From Euryarchaeota archaeon UBA13 (lineage in GTDB: Archaea; Thermoplasmatota; Poseidoniia; Poseidoniales; Poseidoniaceae), in assembly GCA_002495945.1 (NCBI GenBank), contig DAHU01000116.1, positions 1,215 through 16,692 of the forward strand: DNA of 15,478 nucleotides. Reading direction: 5' to 3'. The notes under the pieces were generated by a model. That model did no database searches and had not been told where the DNA came from. It was given only the letters and a program-made list of their open reading frames with translations. The stretch's first letter is position 1; the number at the start of each line of letters is the position of its first letter. Both the position numbers and the translations under genes were made by a program. Shown one piece after another: positions 13,833 to 15,478 of the stretch.

Positions 13833-15478
13833 GTGGCGAGTGAATTTTCCTCTAATAACTCGCTAACGGCGAAAACTATTGTTTTACTGTTAATTCTGCA
13901 AGTTTTTGGCATCATAGTTACCACTCATACTTCCGAAGATATCGAGATACTGTCTATTGAAAGTGATGAATTTAGTACCCAGTCATTTGCTGATTTTGAT
14001 TTAAATTTTGGTTACGAATTATCAGGAGAAGTGATTGATTTTGCAGGTGTAAATCAAGGGCAGGTTAGATATGATGCGGAATTGGATAGTTACTCAAATA
14101 CCGTATTACAGAATGCAGCATCAGGTACCGCCACGGTTCCTGATGTCGCGATTTCGCAGCAGCAAGAGATAAACGCTTGCTGGCTAAATCAAGAAGGAAC
14201 AGTACAATATTATTGGTTAGATGTTGACGGTTCAACAAAACTGATTCAAGTTGATGAAATTCTTGGTCTTGCCGACGGCCATCCAGTTGTGGATTGTGCA
14301 ATTGCGGTCAAGGATAACGGGCGCGCAAGTATGCTATACACCAACGGTAGTGATTTGAAAGCGGGACAGATTGCCTATGCTAGCTCACTATACGTCAACG
14401 GTGATGAATGGCATACACGCACTATTCTCGAAGACGTCAATGCAACCAATGTAGAATTGGCCATAACTCCAGAACACTTTGAATGGGGCGTTTTCAGAGA
14501 CGACAACGGTGCTCTACATCGAGTAAATTACACCGGTGCATTTTGGCTAACCGGATTAATCGATAATGGTCCTGTGGGCGAAGACTTTGAACTCGAGATA
14601 ACGTCTGACGGTGATATTTACCTCATGTATACTAAGTCTAACAAAGTGATTCTAATGACCATCTCCGGTCAACAAACAACTCAGCAAATAATTGCCGAAT
14701 CTGAAGCTCTGCACCATGACATTGGATTGACGATGGATGGTTCTGAATTGATTCAATTATTTACCTCGACGGTTCACGAAAATCAGACTGTTTTGAGTAT
14801 CGAGCGTTCGCTGGCAAATCAGAAAAACCAAATTGGTTCAACGCCTAAACAATCACTCTCCAGCAGTCTTGTAGATACTAATCCTGGCGTAGTACTCTTC
14901 GCCGATTTTAATGCCGACGGCTTCGATGACGTCGCATTTTCTGAACCAGATGCAGGCACTCAATCCTCACCTTCGTCAGGACGCGTTTCGGTACATTACG
15001 GCTCTAGTGAGGGTCTGTACACAATAGCTAATTTGACTTGGAACGGTAATGATTCCTCGGACATGATGGGTTACGGGTTAGCGGCTGGGGATTACAATGG
15101 CGATGGTTTTGATGACCTTGCTGTGGGTTCTCCCGGTGCCAACACAAATGATGGCTTGGTACAGTTTGCTTTTGGTTCCCAAAGCGGTCTATCGAGCACG
15201 TTAATTGAGGTGCTTGGAATCTCAAATCCAGAAATCATTGATGACAAGTATGGTTATTGTCTCGAGACAGTAGAGGATTTGAATTCTGATGGTAATGATG
15301 AACTTTTAGTTTGCTCAATTGATTTTGAAGAGGCGTCGGACACAGGCAAAGTAGAGTTGTTTTCTGGCGACCAGTCAACCGCAACATGGAGTAAGATGGA
15401 TAGCCCAAATCAAATGTTACAAGGTAGTAATTTCGGTCAATCTATATCTGCTGATGGTGACCTAAACGGCGACGGTTT
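13833..15478 (+). CDS. Secreted beta-propeller/FG-GAP repeat protein (3' end outside window)
   Basis: The frame is open from 13746 to the window edge; from the GTG at 13833 it gives at least 548 residues. This start places a signal segment at residues 16-30 (TIVLLLILQVFGIIVTT) after a short polar N terminus. Earlier in-frame TTG codons (13758, 13764) would add about 25 unlikely residues. Residues about 110-350 repeat short beta units resembling propeller blades (for example NGDEWHTRTILEDV). From about 350, FG-GAP repeats of the integrin-alpha type begin, with calcium loops DFNADGFDD, DYNGDGFDD, DLNSDGNDE and DLNGDG spaced about 60 residues apart. Such repeats form Ca2+-bound propellers used for surface adhesion or polysaccharide binding. 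The C terminus, presumably with a membrane anchor like its neighbours, lies beyond the window. No ribosome site is visible, and an ATG at 13801 is out of frame. Confidence 0.85.
   Translation, partial: MASEFSSNNSLTAKTIVLLLILQVFGIIVTTHTSEDIEILSIESDEFSTQSFADFDLNFGYELSGEVIDFAGVNQGQVRYDAELDSYSNTVLQNAASGTATVPDVAISQQQEINACWLNQEGTVQYYWLDVDGSTKLIQVDEILGLADGHPVVDCAIAVKDNGRASMLYTNGSDLKAGQIAYASSLYVNGDEWHTRTILEDVNATNVELAITPEHFEWGVFRDDNGALHRVNYTGAFWLTGLIDNGPVGEDFELEITSDGDIYLMYTKSNKVILMTISGQQTTQQIIAESEALHHDIGLTMDGSELIQLFTSTVHENQTVLSIERSLANQKNQIGSTPKQSLSSSLVDTNPGVVLFADFNADGFDDVAFSEPDAGTQSSPSSGRVSVHYGSSEGLYTIANLTWNGNDSSDMMGYGLAAGDYNGDGFDDLAVGSPGANTNDGLVQFAFGSQSGLSSTLIEVLGISNPEIIDDKYGYCLETVEDLNSDGNDELLVCSIDFEEASDTGKVELFSGDQSTATWSKMDSPNQMLQGSNFGQSISADGDLNGDG

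Noticed and set aside
13801..13866. ATG at 13801 as start of the FG-GAP gene
   Set aside because: It is in a different frame and meets a TAA after 21 codons.

Overview
The window looks like a piece of a planktonic archaeal chromosome, most likely marine Thermoplasmatota of the Poseidoniales (Marine Group II) type. This is an inference from gene content and style, not from a marker gene. Base composition is moderately AT-rich. The genes encode very large secreted proteins, each with an N-terminal signal peptide, beta-helix, Ig/PKD-like, thrombospondin type 3 or FG-GAP repeats, one C-terminal membrane anchor and a short acidic cytoplasmic tail. Stand-alone RAM (Lrp/AsnC effector) proteins and a Dpm1-type glycosyltransferase fit an archaeon. 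No rRNA, tRNA, CRISPR array, transposase or phage gene was seen.

Layout. (1) Positions 2-325 hold the 3' end of an unrecognised helical protein; it converges on two tandem, translationally coupled RAM-domain genes (322-797, minus strand). (2) A divergent intergenic region (798-905) leads to a 1587-residue surface protein (906-5669): signal peptide, right-handed beta-helix, about seven Ig/PKD-like domains, TM anchor and acidic tail. (3) A GT2 glycosyltransferase (5670-6440, minus strand) ends exactly where the surface protein ends. Divergent from it is a GT4 glycosyltransferase (6549-7823), followed by a small zinc-ribbon/three-TM protein (7847-8239). (4) A tightly packed plus-strand operon (8323-13113) encodes a calcium-binding thrombospondin type 3 repeat stalk, a TM protein with Cys-paired Ig-like domains and a Trp-rich cytoplasmic tail, and a DUF4105 (Lnb catalytic-domain family) membrane protein. 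Its gene junctions overlap by 8 and 4 bp under the chosen starts. (5) A convergent thiamine pyrophosphokinase (13090-13713, minus strand) is followed by a divergent region centred on a perfect 19-bp palindrome. (6) A secreted FG-GAP/beta-propeller protein (13833 to the window end) is cut off on the right.

How the genes may work together. Most coding capacity goes to the cell surface. The two glycosyltransferases could glycosylate the sequon-rich surface proteins or make a surface glycan. The 8323-13113 operon is the best candidate for an undescribed system: an extracellular Ca-dependent stalk, a partner with a WW-like cytoplasmic tail, and a probable Cys/His thiol enzyme of a family linked in bacteria to lipoprotein N-acylation. 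Apart from domain recognition, these functional links are inferences. Most starts were chosen from Shine-Dalgarno position, overlap geometry or signal-peptide position and carry some uncertainty.
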